A DNA stretch of 64,000 nucleotides from Aquimarina sp. AU474 (GTDB taxonomy: Bacteria; Bacteroidota; Bacteroidia; Flavobacteriales; Flavobacteriaceae): the NCBI RefSeq assembly GCF_900312815.1, contig NZ_OMPE01000009.1, positions 558,001-622,000 of the forward strand. Direction: 5' to 3'. The position numbers and the translations under genes are program-made. Shown piece by piece: positions 1-8,752 of the stretch; the stretch's first letter is position 1, and each line of letters opens with the position of its first letter. The notes beneath the pieces were generated by a model. That model was not told the origin of the DNA, made no database searches, and saw nothing but the letters and a program-made list of their open reading frames with translations.

Positions 1-215
1 TCTGTTCCCGAAGGATTAAGCTTAAGTTCAAACGTAGTTCTTTTACCTTCAAAATACTCTTGAAGCTGAGCTACCGTATCCTGCAAATAGTCAGGAATAT
101 CTGTAGAGGGATTATTTGGAGATTCTTTGGTAACAGAAACAGCTGTAATACCTTCTTCATTACCAGATATTGTAGCAATCCCCAAAGGAGTTTCTATATA
201 GGCAGTTTGTATCAT
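1..215 (-). CDS. ogt: Methylated-DNA--protein-cysteine methyltransferase, N-terminal part (cut by left edge)
   Basis: The 71 visible codons start at ATG 213-215 and run off the left edge. The N-terminus reads MIQTAYIETPLGIATISG, followed later by LQEYFEGKRTTFEL, the usual N-terminal ribonuclease-H-like region of Ogt/MGMT enzymes, which repair O6-alkylguanine by transferring the alkyl group to their own cysteine. The PCHR active-site motif would lie outside the window, so activity cannot be judged. The start codon overlaps the TGA stop of the upstream CNNM gene, suggesting translational coupling at the end of the hemB-led gene run. Confidence 0.82.
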   Translation of the reverse strand, partial: MIQTAYIETPLGIATISGNEEGITAVSVTKESPNNPSTDIPDYLQDTVAQLQEYFEGKRTTFELKLNPSGT

Positions 216-1300
216 TCTTCAGGATTATCCTCCAAAATCCCTAATCGCCTTGCACGATTTTCCCAGTTTTTACGGGCTAGCTCTTGCATATTACTATCTG
301 TATCACTCTCATCCATGATCTCCAATCCTAACAATGTTTCGATAACATCCTCCATACTCACTAAGCCACTTACAGAACCGTACTCATCAACAACTAATGC
401 GATATGTTCTCTTTCTTCTACTAGTTTCTCAAACAAATTAGGAACAGCCATATTACGATCAACTACAAAAAGTTGACGTTTTAAATCACCCAAGCTTTTA
501 CTGTGATTATCTTCGGCCATCTCCTTATACACCTCATCTTTAAGCACGTACCCTGTAATATTATCGGGATTATCTTTATAAATAGGAATTCTTGAAAATC
601 GAAGTAGATTTTTATTTGCTTCAAAAAACTCTGCGATATTTTGATTTTCGGGAGCTATTTTAAGAACACTTCTCGGAGTCATGATATTTTTAGCTAGAAT
701 CGCTTTAAAGTTTAAAAGATTCTTGATCACTTTGGATTCAGATTCGGCAAAAACACCTTCTTCTTCTGCGATATCTGCCATAGCCGAAAAATCCTCACGA
801 CTTAATACAGATCCATGATGACCTTTTCCTCCTATAAGCTTAGTGGTTAATTGTAGCACCCATAATATACCTGTGTATTTTAAAGGAGCAATTAAAATCA
901 CAAGTGCTTTTGAGGTGAAATTAGCTAATTTTTTCCAAAATGTTGCGCCAATAGTTTTTGGTATAATCTCAGAAACTACTAAAATCAAAATAGTCATTAT
1001 TGCAGATACTATACCCACCATATTGATTCCCATTATTTCAAACTTATATGGTAATTGCTCTGCTTGTACTCCCACCAAAATTGCACCAACAGTATGGGCA
1101 ATAGTATTTACAGTTAATATAGCGATCAAGGGTTTATCCACATCTTTTTTTAACTTCTCAAGTGTAGTAGCATAGGGTTTCCCCTCTTTCTTTTTTACGT
1201 TAATAAATGTTGGAGTAACACTTAGGAGCACTGCTTCTAAAATAGAACATAGAAACGAAAAGAAAATAGAAAGTACGGCGTAAATTATCAGTAAGGTCAT
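212..1300 (-). CDS. CNNM/CBS-domain membrane protein (hemolysin C/CorB-like ion transporter family)
   Basis: The 362-residue protein has a DUF21/CNNM transmembrane domain (helices at about 3-27, 58-80, 92-115 and 127-150, with the family motif SEIIPKTIGA near 111) followed by a pair of CBS domains (about 205-330). The family is linked to magnesium/cobalt efflux across the inner membrane, with the CBS pair sensing nucleotides. The protein ends just after the CBS pair and so lacks the C-terminal CorC_HlyC domain of many relatives. It follows the DinB-like gene by 55 bp and overlaps ogt by 4 bp. Substrate is inferred only from family. Confidence 0.85.
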   Translation of the reverse strand: MTLLIIYAVLSIFFSFLCSILEAVLLSVTPTFINVKKKEGKPYATTLEKLKKDVDKPLIAILTVNTIAHTVGAILVGVQAEQLPYKFEIMGINMVGIVSAIMTILILVVSEIIPKTIGATFWKKLANFTSKALVILIAPLKYTGILWVLQLTTKLIGGKGHHGSVLSREDFSAMADIAEEEGVFAESESKVIKNLLNFKAILAKNIMTPRSVLKIAPENQNIAEFFEANKNLLRFSRIPIYKDNPDNITGYVLKDEVYKEMAEDNHSKSLGDLKRQLFVVDRNMAVPNLFEKLVEEREHIALVVDEYGSVSGLVSMEDVIETLLGLEIMDESDTDSNMQELARKNWENRARRLGILEDNPEE

Positions 1301-1355
1301 GATGTTTTAAATAAGATACTAAAGTAAGGATTTTGAAAACGATTTTACTAATAAA

Positions 1356-1871
1356 TTACCAACCTACATATCCAGGAGGTTCGATTTCATTTAAATTAAG
1401 ATATACGATCAACTGCCCACGGTGATGTGTAACATGATCTTGTAATAAATTTAAAATTTGAAGTTTCGATTTTCGGCCTGCAAAAAAATCTACTTCAGTT
1501 TTAAAATCTATCGGATCAGCTTCATTAACTTGATTATATACATAATCAAACGCTTGCGTCAATACTTTTATAGTTTCAGCTTTGGTGCTTGGAACATTTT
1601 GAGTTAAACTTTTTCGATCAAACGTATCTTTAGAAAAGTGAGTTGTTCCTAACCAAAGCATATTTCCTCGAATATGAAGCAATTGATTTTTGAAATCCAT
1701 TTCCCGTTCTGTAGGTTTAAAAACATAACCTTCCTCAGGCATGAGTTCTGCAATTTCTAACAAATAGGTTTTAGAATTTTGCCATTTTTCTAAAAATGCT
1801 TCTTTGGGTGTAAATTGTTGTGCCATTATGGAACCTGAAATCAAAAAAATTATACTTAAAATTTTATTCAT
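1356..1871 (-). CDS. Exported DinB-like (YfiT/DinB four-helix) protein
   Basis: The 171-residue protein has a short hydrophobic signal peptide ending near MAQQ (residues 1-18), then a DinB-type helical bundle. Histidines in the metal-ligand positions are visible: His66 in LLHIRG and His146/His149/His150 in DHVTHHRGQ. The DinB superfamily includes thiol-dependent metalloenzymes and many uncharacterised proteins. The start codon shares one base with the stop of the cytochrome c gene (TAATG), so the two are probably co-translated. An exported DinB-like protein next to a cytochrome lipoprotein suggests a periplasmic role, but the reaction is unknown. Confidence 0.8.
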   Translation of the reverse strand: MNKILSIIFLISGSIMAQQFTPKEAFLEKWQNSKTYLLEIAELMPEEGYVFKPTEREMDFKNQLLHIRGNMLWLGTTHFSKDTFDRKSLTQNVPSTKAETIKVLTQAFDYVYNQVNEADPIDFKTEVDFFAGRKSKLQILNLLQDHVTHHRGQLIVYLNLNEIEPPGYVGW

Positions 1872-2272
1872 TATTCTGTTTTACCATTACTAATTCCATC
1901 CATATATGTACTAAGTGCATCTAACTCATCTTGAGAAAACGTTTTGATAATGGCAAAATTAGTTTTCATTACGGTATAGGTTTCAGGATCTACTATCGGT
2001 TTTGCCTCTTGTTTTAAAAAGGCAATTAAATTTCCATTTTGTTCTTTATACACCTTCATAATTTCTATCACACTCGGGCCTATCGATTTCTTATCTGTTT
2101 TATGGCAGGTATAGCATTTTCCTTTACCATTAAATATTTTTTTACCAATATCAAAAGGGGTTTGTTTTATTTTCTTTTTACCAATTACAATTTCTTCTTT
2201 TTCCTTTTTCTCAGATTGGCAACCAGCCAATACTAAAGTTATACTCAAAAGTAACAGGGCAATTTTTTGCAT
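1871..2272 (-). CDS. Lipoprotein c-type cytochrome (class I, monohaem)
   Basis: The 133-residue precursor carries a lipobox (LAGC, Cys18) and one haem-attachment motif CYTCH at 53-57, with Met102 in VMKTNF as the probable sixth haem ligand. The size and single haem fit small cytochromes c551/c552 that shuttle electrons in the periplasm, anchored here by a lipid. The linker after Cys18 is rich in Lys and Glu. It starts 13 bp after the TerB-like gene and overlaps the DinB-like gene by one base, within a run headed by hemB. The redox partner is not evident. Confidence 0.88.
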   Translation of the reverse strand: MQKIALLLLSITLVLAGCQSEKKEKEEIVIGKKKIKQTPFDIGKKIFNGKGKCYTCHKTDKKSIGPSVIEIMKVYKEQNGNLIAFLKQEAKPIVDPETYTVMKTNFAIIKTFSQDELDALSTYMDGISNGKTE

Positions 2273-2285
2273 ATACTGAAGATGT

Positions 2286-2672
2286 TTAGTGATATTTTTC
2301 TTTAATTATTTCTATATCTTTTATAAATCGCTCAAGGAGATCTTTCGAGAAATTAGTTATTACTTCTTTTTCGTCAACACTAATTCCCTTACTTGCTTCG
2401 GCAATTTTGGTAAGTGCATAAATCATAAAATCATACTCTTGATCAGGACCATTGTCCGAAAATACTTCAATAATCTTTTTGTAGAGTGTTTCGATATCAT
2501 TTTGGTTATTACTTTCGTAATCGAACGACCATTTGATGTCTTTACCTTTAGGGTGGCCTTTTAAAATTTCCTCAAGAGTTTCAACTTCTTCTTTTTGAAT
2601 AACACCATCACTCATGGCAATAACATAAAGTAATTCTCCAAAGGTTTGATACAAACGTTCTCTACTTACCAT
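2286..2672 (-). CDS. TerB-like small acidic helical protein
   Basis: The 128-residue, mostly helical protein has the look of the TerB (tellurite resistance B) fold: an N-terminal helix followed by a SDGVIQKEE metal-binding-like loop near residue 20 and a second related stretch, KGISVDEKEV, near 95. TerB-like domains bind divalent metal and are common in Bacteroidota outside tellurite clusters. No other ter gene is nearby, so tellurite resistance should not be inferred. It sits 24 bp downstream of hemB and 13 bp upstream of the cytochrome gene. Confidence 0.68.
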   Translation of the reverse strand: MVSRERLYQTFGELLYVIAMSDGVIQKEEVETLEEILKGHPKGKDIKWSFDYESNNQNDIETLYKKIIEVFSDNGPDQEYDFMIYALTKIAEASKGISVDEKEVITNFSKDLLERFIKDIEIIKEKYH

Positions 2673-2696
2673 AGTATATGATTTTAGTTGATTAAT

Positions 2697-3671
2697 CTAA
2701 CTCAATAATTTCACCACATCTTTGGCAAAATAACTGGCAATAATATGGGCTCCTGCCCTTTTAAAAGCCATAATTTGTTCGAGCATTACAGCATCGTGAT
2801 CTAACCATCCTTTTTGGGCAGCTGCTTTTAACATTGCATACTCACCACTCACTTGATATACCGCCACAGGCACATCAACATTATCTCGCACATCTCGCAC
2901 CAAATCCAAGTAGGCCAATCCAGGTTTTACCATTACGATATCTGCACCTTCTTCAATATCCATTATCGTTTCCTTAATAGCCTCATCCCTATTGGCAAAA
3001 TCCATTTGATACGTTTTTTTGTCTCCAAATCCAGGCGCCGAATCCAAGGCATCACGAAAAGGCCCATAAAATGCCGAAGCATATTTGGCGCTATAACTCA
3101 TAATCCCCGTATTTTTGAAATTCTCTTTTTCTAATACTTCACGAATAGCCAGAATACGACCATCCATCATATCACTAGGTGCAACAAAATTAGCCCCTGC
3201 TCGCGCATGAGACAAACTCATCTCTGCCAACACCTTACAAGTGTCATCATTTACGATATAACCATCCTCAACAATACCATCATGACCATAGGAAGAATAA
3301 GGGTCTAACGCCACATCGGTCATCACCAACATTTCTGGAGCAGTCTCTTTTACCGTTCTAATGGCACGTTGCATTAATCCATCAGGATTTAACGCTTCGG
3401 TACCTTTATTATCTTTTAAATTATCTGGCACTTTTACAAATAGTAAAACCGATTTTAATCCCAAAGACCAAAGTTCTTTTACCTCTGCCACTAATAAATC
3501 TAAACTATATCTATAATACCCAGGCATCGAAGTAATTTCTTCTTTAACACCTTTGCCTTCTACGACAAAAAGCGGAACCAAAAAATCATGTGGAGTTATT
3601 ATATGTTCTCTAACCAAAGAACGAATAGCATCATTAGTTCTTAGTCTTCTGTTTCTGCGAAGTTGTTGCAT
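2697..3671 (-). CDS. hemB: Porphobilinogen synthase (delta-aminolevulinate dehydratase)
   Basis: The 324-residue protein has the family's usual length and condenses two 5-aminolevulinate molecules to porphobilinogen. The Schiff-base lysine is Lys249 in MVKPGLAYLD and the second active-site lysine is Lys196 in SYSAKYASAFYGPF. The metal region (119-123) reads DVALD rather than the cysteine-rich version, so this is the aspartate-type, not the zinc-cysteine-type, enzyme. It leads a minus-strand run of six genes. The remaining haem genes lie at 41-50 kb, separated by the exporter block. Divergent from the ABC gene at 3892 with 220 bp between; no confident promoter seen there. Confidence 0.97.
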   Translation of the reverse strand: MQQLRRNRRLRTNDAIRSLVREHIITPHDFLVPLFVVEGKGVKEEITSMPGYYRYSLDLLVAEVKELWSLGLKSVLLFVKVPDNLKDNKGTEALNPDGLMQRAIRTVKETAPEMLVMTDVALDPYSSYGHDGIVEDGYIVNDDTCKVLAEMSLSHARAGANFVAPSDMMDGRILAIREVLEKENFKNTGIMSYSAKYASAFYGPFRDALDSAPGFGDKKTYQMDFANRDEAIKETIMDIEEGADIVMVKPGLAYLDLVRDVRDNVDVPVAVYQVSGEYAMLKAAAQKGWLDHDAVMLEQIMAFKRAGAHIIASYFAKDVVKLLS

Positions 3672-3891
3672 TCTTAGCTATAAAAAATTGATCGCAGTAA
3701 AGATACTTATATATCTGTAATTGATTAAAATTTTAATATATCATTAAATATTCAAATTCTCTTATCTTGGAATGGTAATAAGAGAAAACTAGAAATGGCT
3801 TCATTATCAATTGTTTTATCTTAAAATTTGTAACAAAACCAAAACAAACTCTACTAATTCTAAAAGTATAGAATTACAAAATTATTAAAGT

Positions 3892-4782
3892 ATGCTAACG
3901 ATAAAAAATCTCAATAAGACGTATCCCAACGGTACTCAAGCATTGAATGATGTAAACTTAACTCTAGAGAAAGGAATGTTTGGTCTTTTAGGCCCTAACG
4001 GAGCTGGGAAATCTACGCTTATGAGAACCATCGCAACGCTTCAACTTGCAGATTCTGGAACAATCGAATTTGACAATATTGATGTATTTAAACAACCTGA
4101 AGAACTAAGAAAAGTTTTAGGTTATTTACCTCAGGATTTTGGTGTATACCCAAAAGTATCTGCTGATATGATGCTTAATCATATTGCCAAGGTAAAAGGG
4201 ATCAACAATGCCGGAGAACGAAAAAGTTATGTAGCAGATCTTTTAAATAAAGTAAATCTATACAAGTTTAGAAATCGAAACCTTGGAGATTTCTCAGGAG
4301 GAATGAGACAGCGTTTTGGAATTGCACAAGCCTTATTAGGCAATCCAAAATTAATCATTGTTGATGAACCTACTGCAGGTTTAGATCCTCTAGAACGTAA
4401 TCGTTTTCATAATCTATTAAGTGAATTAGGAGAAGATGCTGTAGTGATTCTAAGTACGCATATTGTAGATGATGTAACCAATTTATGCCAGAATATGGCT
4501 GTTTTTAACGAAGGGAAAATTCTAGAACAAGGAAATCCTCAAGAATTATCTGCTCGATTAGATGGTAAAGTGTTTAGAAAACATATCGAAAAATCCGAAT
4601 TAGAAGGAATTGAAAACGAATACACCGTACTCTCAAATTATTTGAGAGGAGGACAATTTTATGTAAATATATATAGCGATATTAATCCTGGAGATGGTTT
4701 TGAAATTGTAAACAATGACTTGGAAGATTTCTATTTCTATTGTATCAACAAAAAAGAAGAAACAGAGGAGGCTACAATATGA
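3892..4782 (+). CDS. ABC transporter ATP-binding protein (partner of the M1-fused permease)
   Basis: The 296-residue cytosolic ATPase has Walker A GPNGAGKST (34-42), the signature FSGGMRQR (about 133-140) and Walker B LIIVDEPTAG (about 153-162) with the DrrA/CcmA-like spacing of ABC-2 type exporters. A C-terminal tail of about 80 residues follows the nucleotide-binding domain. Its TGA stop overlaps the ATG of the next gene (ATGA at 4779-4782), so it is almost certainly the motor for the permease-peptidase fusion that follows. The transported substrate is unknown. Confidence 0.93.
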   Translation: MLTIKNLNKTYPNGTQALNDVNLTLEKGMFGLLGPNGAGKSTLMRTIATLQLADSGTIEFDNIDVFKQPEELRKVLGYLPQDFGVYPKVSADMMLNHIAKVKGINNAGERKSYVADLLNKVNLYKFRNRNLGDFSGGMRQRFGIAQALLGNPKLIIVDEPTAGLDPLERNRFHNLLSELGEDAVVILSTHIVDDVTNLCQNMAVFNEGKILEQGNPQELSARLDGKVFRKHIEKSELEGIENEYTVLSNYLRGGQFYVNIYSDINPGDGFEIVNNDLEDFYFYCINKKEETEEATI

Positions 4783-7700
4783 AAGAAATATTCTCATTTG
4801 AACTAAAATACCGCCTCAAAAGACCAGCCACCTGGATTTATATGATTTTGGGTATGGGTATCGCTATATTAATTGCTGCTTTACAACGATCTGGGACTGC
4901 AGAATTTGTTAATAGCCCAAGCAGTATTGCAGGCGTAACTGGGGGGCTTTCGATTATATCGATTTTCTTTTATGCTGCCATTATGGGTGTTCCGATATTT
5001 AGAGATCAAGATCATAAAACAGCACAAACCTATTTTACATTTCCGATTCCTCAAAAATCATATGTATTAGGTCGTTTTCTGGGTAGTTTTACATTAGTCA
5101 CATTTCTTAACATTGCCATTGTTTTAGGAATCATTATCGGGTTTGGTATTGGTGATTTTCTGGATCGCCCTGATTATGGAGATTATGATTCTTTTAATCT
5201 GTCTTCTTATATTTTACCATTTATATTTTTACTGCAGATCAATGCGATTTTGGTAGGGTCTCTATTCTTTTGTCTGATGGCGTTTTTTAAGAAAATGCCT
5301 ATTATTTATCTAGGTGGGATTTGTCTTTTCTTATTAGATGCATTGTCTGAAAGTTTACTAGGTGATATCGATAACCAGTGGTTAAGCGTATACTTAGATC
5401 CCTTTGGAGGGCAAGTATTCAGTTACATAAAAAAATATTGGTCTATCAACGAGTTAAACATAAATCAACTACCCTTATATGGTAAGTTTTTACTTAATCG
5501 AATGCTCTGGTTAGCAGTTGGATTAATTTTGTTTTTAATAACATTCTTTAAATTTGACTACAAGAAATTTTTGTTATCAAGTAAGAAAGAAAAAAAGACT
5601 GATAATACAGCCTATACTCCATCTTTGATAAATTCTATCACTCAAGTTTTTTCTAGAAAAACAGAGCGACAAAATTTACTATCACTTAGTAAAATTGAAT
5701 TTTTGTCGATAGTTAAAGATCCTGTATTTATAATTTTATTAATTATAGGAGTCATTATTTCTGTATTTGTAGTTTTTCTTGCCAATGAAACTTACGGAAC
5801 ACCTAATTTACCCTTAACACGATACGTAACCGTTTTTGTTTCTGGTGGTATCTCGTTATTGTCAATAATTATTTTGGTTATCTATTCTGGAGAAGCAGTA
5901 CATCGTACCAGAAAAAACAAAACCTTTGTATTTTATGATGCCTTGCCCATTAGTAATGCAAGTCTATATTTTTCTAAAATTATTTCATTACTTGGTGTTG
6001 CCGTCATTCTTGCATTAGCAAACATAATTATTGGTGTCATATTTCAGACTATAAATGGATATTTTGGGTTTGAGTTAGATGTATATCTTATTTATAACTA
6101 CGGATTAATTTTCCCTGGATTTATAACTACGGTATTATTAGCATTTTTTATTCATGTATTGGTTAATAATAAGTTTTTAGGTCATTTTGTTGTTATCCTA
6201 TTGTATATCGGTTTACCACTATTAATCACTCTTGGATTAAAGAGTACAAATCCAATGCTGGTTTATGGTGGGACTACTCCTTTTTTCCTTAGTGACTTAA
6301 ATGGTTTTGGACATTATTTAACAGGGATTACGTGGTTAAACCTATACTGGATATTATTTACAGTAATATTAATGGTGATTGGTAAAGTATTTTGGACTCG
6401 TGGATTCTTTTCATCTGCCAAAGAACGATTATCATTAGCAAAACAACGTTTTACTGGCAAGACTATCGTTTCTCTAATAGTAGTAGTCATAGCATTTATA
6501 TCAGTTGGTGGGTATAGTTATTACAACTTAAGTGTGATAAATAGACTGGTGGGTGGTAATGAAGCCGAAAAAGCTGAAGCTGAAGCTGAAAAAAAATATA
6601 ATAAATATATCGGTCAAGCGCATCCAAAAATTACTGATCTAAAAGCATATATCGATGTTTTTCCTAATAAAAGAGCTGTAAAAGCTAAAGGAGAATTTAA
6701 AGTCGTAAATATTTTTGATACACCTATTGATACTTTAATGCTCAATATTCAATATGGTAGCTCACATACCAATTTACAAAAGATTGTTTACAATGGTCAA
6801 GAGCTTAATCCAGTTGTTTCTGATTCATCATATAGGTTATACTTTTATAAGTTACCAAAAACTTTATTGCCTAATGAAAAAGCAAACCTTACTATAGAAG
6901 TAACTGCAGAAGCCAAAGGGTTTGCTAATCAAAGGGAAACAGAAGTATTGTATAACGGAACATTTTTTAATAATTTTATTTTTCCATCGTTTAATTACGA
7001 CCGAGCCATAGTAGATAATGGAGTACGTAAAAAATATGGATTAAAAAAACTAGATTATTTATATCCTCCACGTACAGATTCTACCGCTCTAAAAACCAAC
7101 TTATTTAATAAAGATGCTAATTACATTAATTTTGAAGCTATTGTAAGTACCGATAAAGATCAAACTGCATTAGCTCCTGGTAAATTAATAAAAGAGTGGA
7201 ATGAAAATGACAGAGCGTATTATCATTATAAATTAGAATCAAAAACAGATCTTTTCTTTAATGTAGTTTCTGCCAAATATGATGTAGAGAAATCTAGTTG
7301 GACAGCGCCAAGTGGTAAACAGGTGGATATCGAGATCTACCACTCGCCAAAACATAAACGCAATCTAAAATATTTTATAGACGGTGTTAAAGTAGCCTTA
7401 GATTATTGCTCTAAGAATTTTATGGAATATCCAAACTCTGTTATAAGAGTAGTAGAATTTCCTGCTCATTCTTCTTTTGCTCAGTCTTTTGTAACAACTA
7501 TACCATATTCTGAGGATGTTGGATTTGTCGCCAATTTTGAAAAGGCAGAAAATTACAACTATGCCTTTAGTGTTACTGCCCACGAAGTAGCTCACCAATG
7601 GTGGGGACATATAGTTACTCCAAGTAATACAACAGGAGCTAATATTATTGTTGAAACCCTAGCAGAATATACTTCGCTTATGGCGATGAAACATGAATAT

Positions 7701-8378
7701 GGCGAAAATGGGATCAAAAACTTCTTAAAATACTCATTAGATCAGTATTTACAGGCAAGAGCTTTTAGTTTTAAACCAGAACGTTCTTTGATGAATGTAG
7801 AAACCGGACCGCATATTTGGTATCAAAAAGGATCAATGATCATGTACGAATTACAAGATCTTATTGGAGAGGATACTATTAATAAAGCATTACGCAGTTT
7901 CTTAAATGAGTTTAAAAACTTTGAAAAAGGAGTCTATCCAACCTCAGAGAATTTATATGAAGCCATTCGCAATGTTGCGCCAGATTCTCTAAAATATGCG
8001 GTAGATGATGGTTTTAAAGAGATTGTATTATACGAAAATCGTGTGTCGTCTGCCAAAACCAAAAAACTGGATAATGGAAAATATGAAACTACCTTTGTTT
8101 TGGATTCTAAAAAAATCTATTATGATGATAAGGGTAAAGAAGAGCGTGTAGATGACAAGAGTAATTATATCGAGATTGGATTATTTGGTGAGGATATTGT
8201 TGATGACCAAGAAGTGCCTTTAAAAAATCCATATTATCTAGAAAGAAAATGGTTAACATCGGGAGAGAATACCTTTACGGTTATCACCGACAAGAAACCT
8301 CTAAAAGCAGGTATTGATCCTTATAATAAATTAATAGACAGAAGCTCTGACGACAATTTAAAATCTGTTGCTGAGTAA
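4779..8378 (+). CDS. ABC-2 type permease fused to M1-family metallopeptidase
   Basis: The 1199-residue protein has two six-helix ABC-2 permease halves (about 15-265 and 310-560), a thirteenth helix near 565-585, then an M1-type domain to the C-terminus. The zinc site is intact: HEVAH at 935-939 and Glu959 in VETLAEY, with a catalytic-Tyr-like WYQKG downstream. The GxMEN exopeptidase motif expected before HEXXH is not visible; that stretch reads SSFAQSFVTTIPYSEDVGF. The start was set at the ATG overlapping the ATPase stop rather than 13 codons earlier inside that gene. Bacteroidota encode similar permease/aminopeptidase fusions; function is unproven. A strong terminator follows. Confidence 0.9.
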   Translation: MKEIFSFELKYRLKRPATWIYMILGMGIAILIAALQRSGTAEFVNSPSSIAGVTGGLSIISIFFYAAIMGVPIFRDQDHKTAQTYFTFPIPQKSYVLGRFLGSFTLVTFLNIAIVLGIIIGFGIGDFLDRPDYGDYDSFNLSSYILPFIFLLQINAILVGSLFFCLMAFFKKMPIIYLGGICLFLLDALSESLLGDIDNQWLSVYLDPFGGQVFSYIKKYWSINELNINQLPLYGKFLLNRMLWLAVGLILFLITFFKFDYKKFLLSSKKEKKTDNTAYTPSLINSITQVFSRKTERQNLLSLSKIEFLSIVKDPVFIILLIIGVIISVFVVFLANETYGTPNLPLTRYVTVFVSGGISLLSIIILVIYSGEAVHRTRKNKTFVFYDALPISNASLYFSKIISLLGVAVILALANIIIGVIFQTINGYFGFELDVYLIYNYGLIFPGFITTVLLAFFIHVLVNNKFLGHFVVILLYIGLPLLITLGLKSTNPMLVYGGTTPFFLSDLNGFGHYLTGITWLNLYWILFTVILMVIGKVFWTRGFFSSAKERLSLAKQRFTGKTIVSLIVVVIAFISVGGYSYYNLSVINRLVGGNEAEKAEAEAEKKYNKYIGQAHPKITDLKAYIDVFPNKRAVKAKGEFKVVNIFDTPIDTLMLNIQYGSSHTNLQKIVYNGQELNPVVSDSSYRLYFYKLPKTLLPNEKANLTIEVTAEAKGFANQRETEVLYNGTFFNNFIFPSFNYDRAIVDNGVRKKYGLKKLDYLYPPRTDSTALKTNLFNKDANYINFEAIVSTDKDQTALAPGKLIKEWNENDRAYYHYKLESKTDLFFNVVSAKYDVEKSSWTAPSGKQVDIEIYHSPKHKRNLKYFIDGVKVALDYCSKNFMEYPNSVIRVVEFPAHSSFAQSFVTTIPYSEDVGFVANFEKAENYNYAFSVTAHEVAHQWWGHIVTPSNTTGANIIVETLAEYTSLMAMKHEYGENGIKNFLKYSLDQYLQARAFSFKPERSLMNVETGPHIWYQKGSMIMYELQDLIGEDTINKALRSFLNEFKNFEKGVYPTSENLYEAIRNVAPDSLKYAVDDGFKEIVLYENRVSSAKTKKLDNGKYETTFVLDSKKIYYDDKGKEERVDDKSNYIEIGLFGEDIVDDQEVPLKNPYYLERKWLTSGENTFTVITDKKPLKAGIDPYNKLIDRSSDDNLKSVAE

Positions 8379-8402
8379 TTCTCGAAATGTGTAAGGGTGT
8401 AT

Positions 8403-8441
8403 AAAATCACGATCAAAAAGCGCTGTTTTGATCGTGATTTT
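8403..8441 (+). terminator. Rho-independent terminator after the permease-peptidase gene
   Basis: A perfect 16-bp stem (arms 8403-8418 and 8426-8441) encloses a 7-nt loop, AGCGCTG, and is followed by a T run to 8444. It lies 24 bp after the stop codon of the permease-peptidase gene. Confidence 0.92.
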
Positions 8442-8444
8442 TTT

Positions 8445-8752
8445 ATGCAAATAAATTCAATGAATATTATAAAAAATCAGAATCTCCAATTTGGTTGAGT
8501 TTGTACCTCAAGAGGTTACTTATAAAGCCCTAATCAATTGTGGTGATCTCATTATTGCTGTTTTTAATAAGGAATTATCTTAAAATACCTACTAAACCAT
8601 ATTATTATTTCCTGTTTTCCTTTTGATTGGCCTGGTTCTTGTAACAATTTCTCGATAATAAAGTCTTCTTTTTACAATTAGCAGGGCAACCTTTCTGATG
8701 TAAAAGACGTCTTAAAGAATAGTACCTTATTAATAGACCAAAATTTCAGACC
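8445..8752. other. Intergenic stretch with a short gene-like fragment
   Basis: About 300 bp between the terminator and the CarboxypepD_reg gene. The only protein-like signal is an open stretch at 8473-8583 (plus), 36 sense codons and a stop, reading ...LVEFVPQEVTYKALINCGD..., with no ATG at its start. It may be the decayed C-terminus of a lost gene or chance. The promoter for the next gene must lie here, but I see no convincing TTTG/TAnnTTTG pair. Confidence 0.3.

Noticed and set aside
2286..2672. Tellurite resistance function for the TerB-like gene
   Set aside because: No other ter genes nearby; TerB-like folds occur widely outside tellurite clusters.
4740..4778. 13-codon upstream start of the permease-peptidase gene
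   Set aside because: Overlaps the ATPase 3' end in another frame; ATGA overlap start at 4779 is the natural one.
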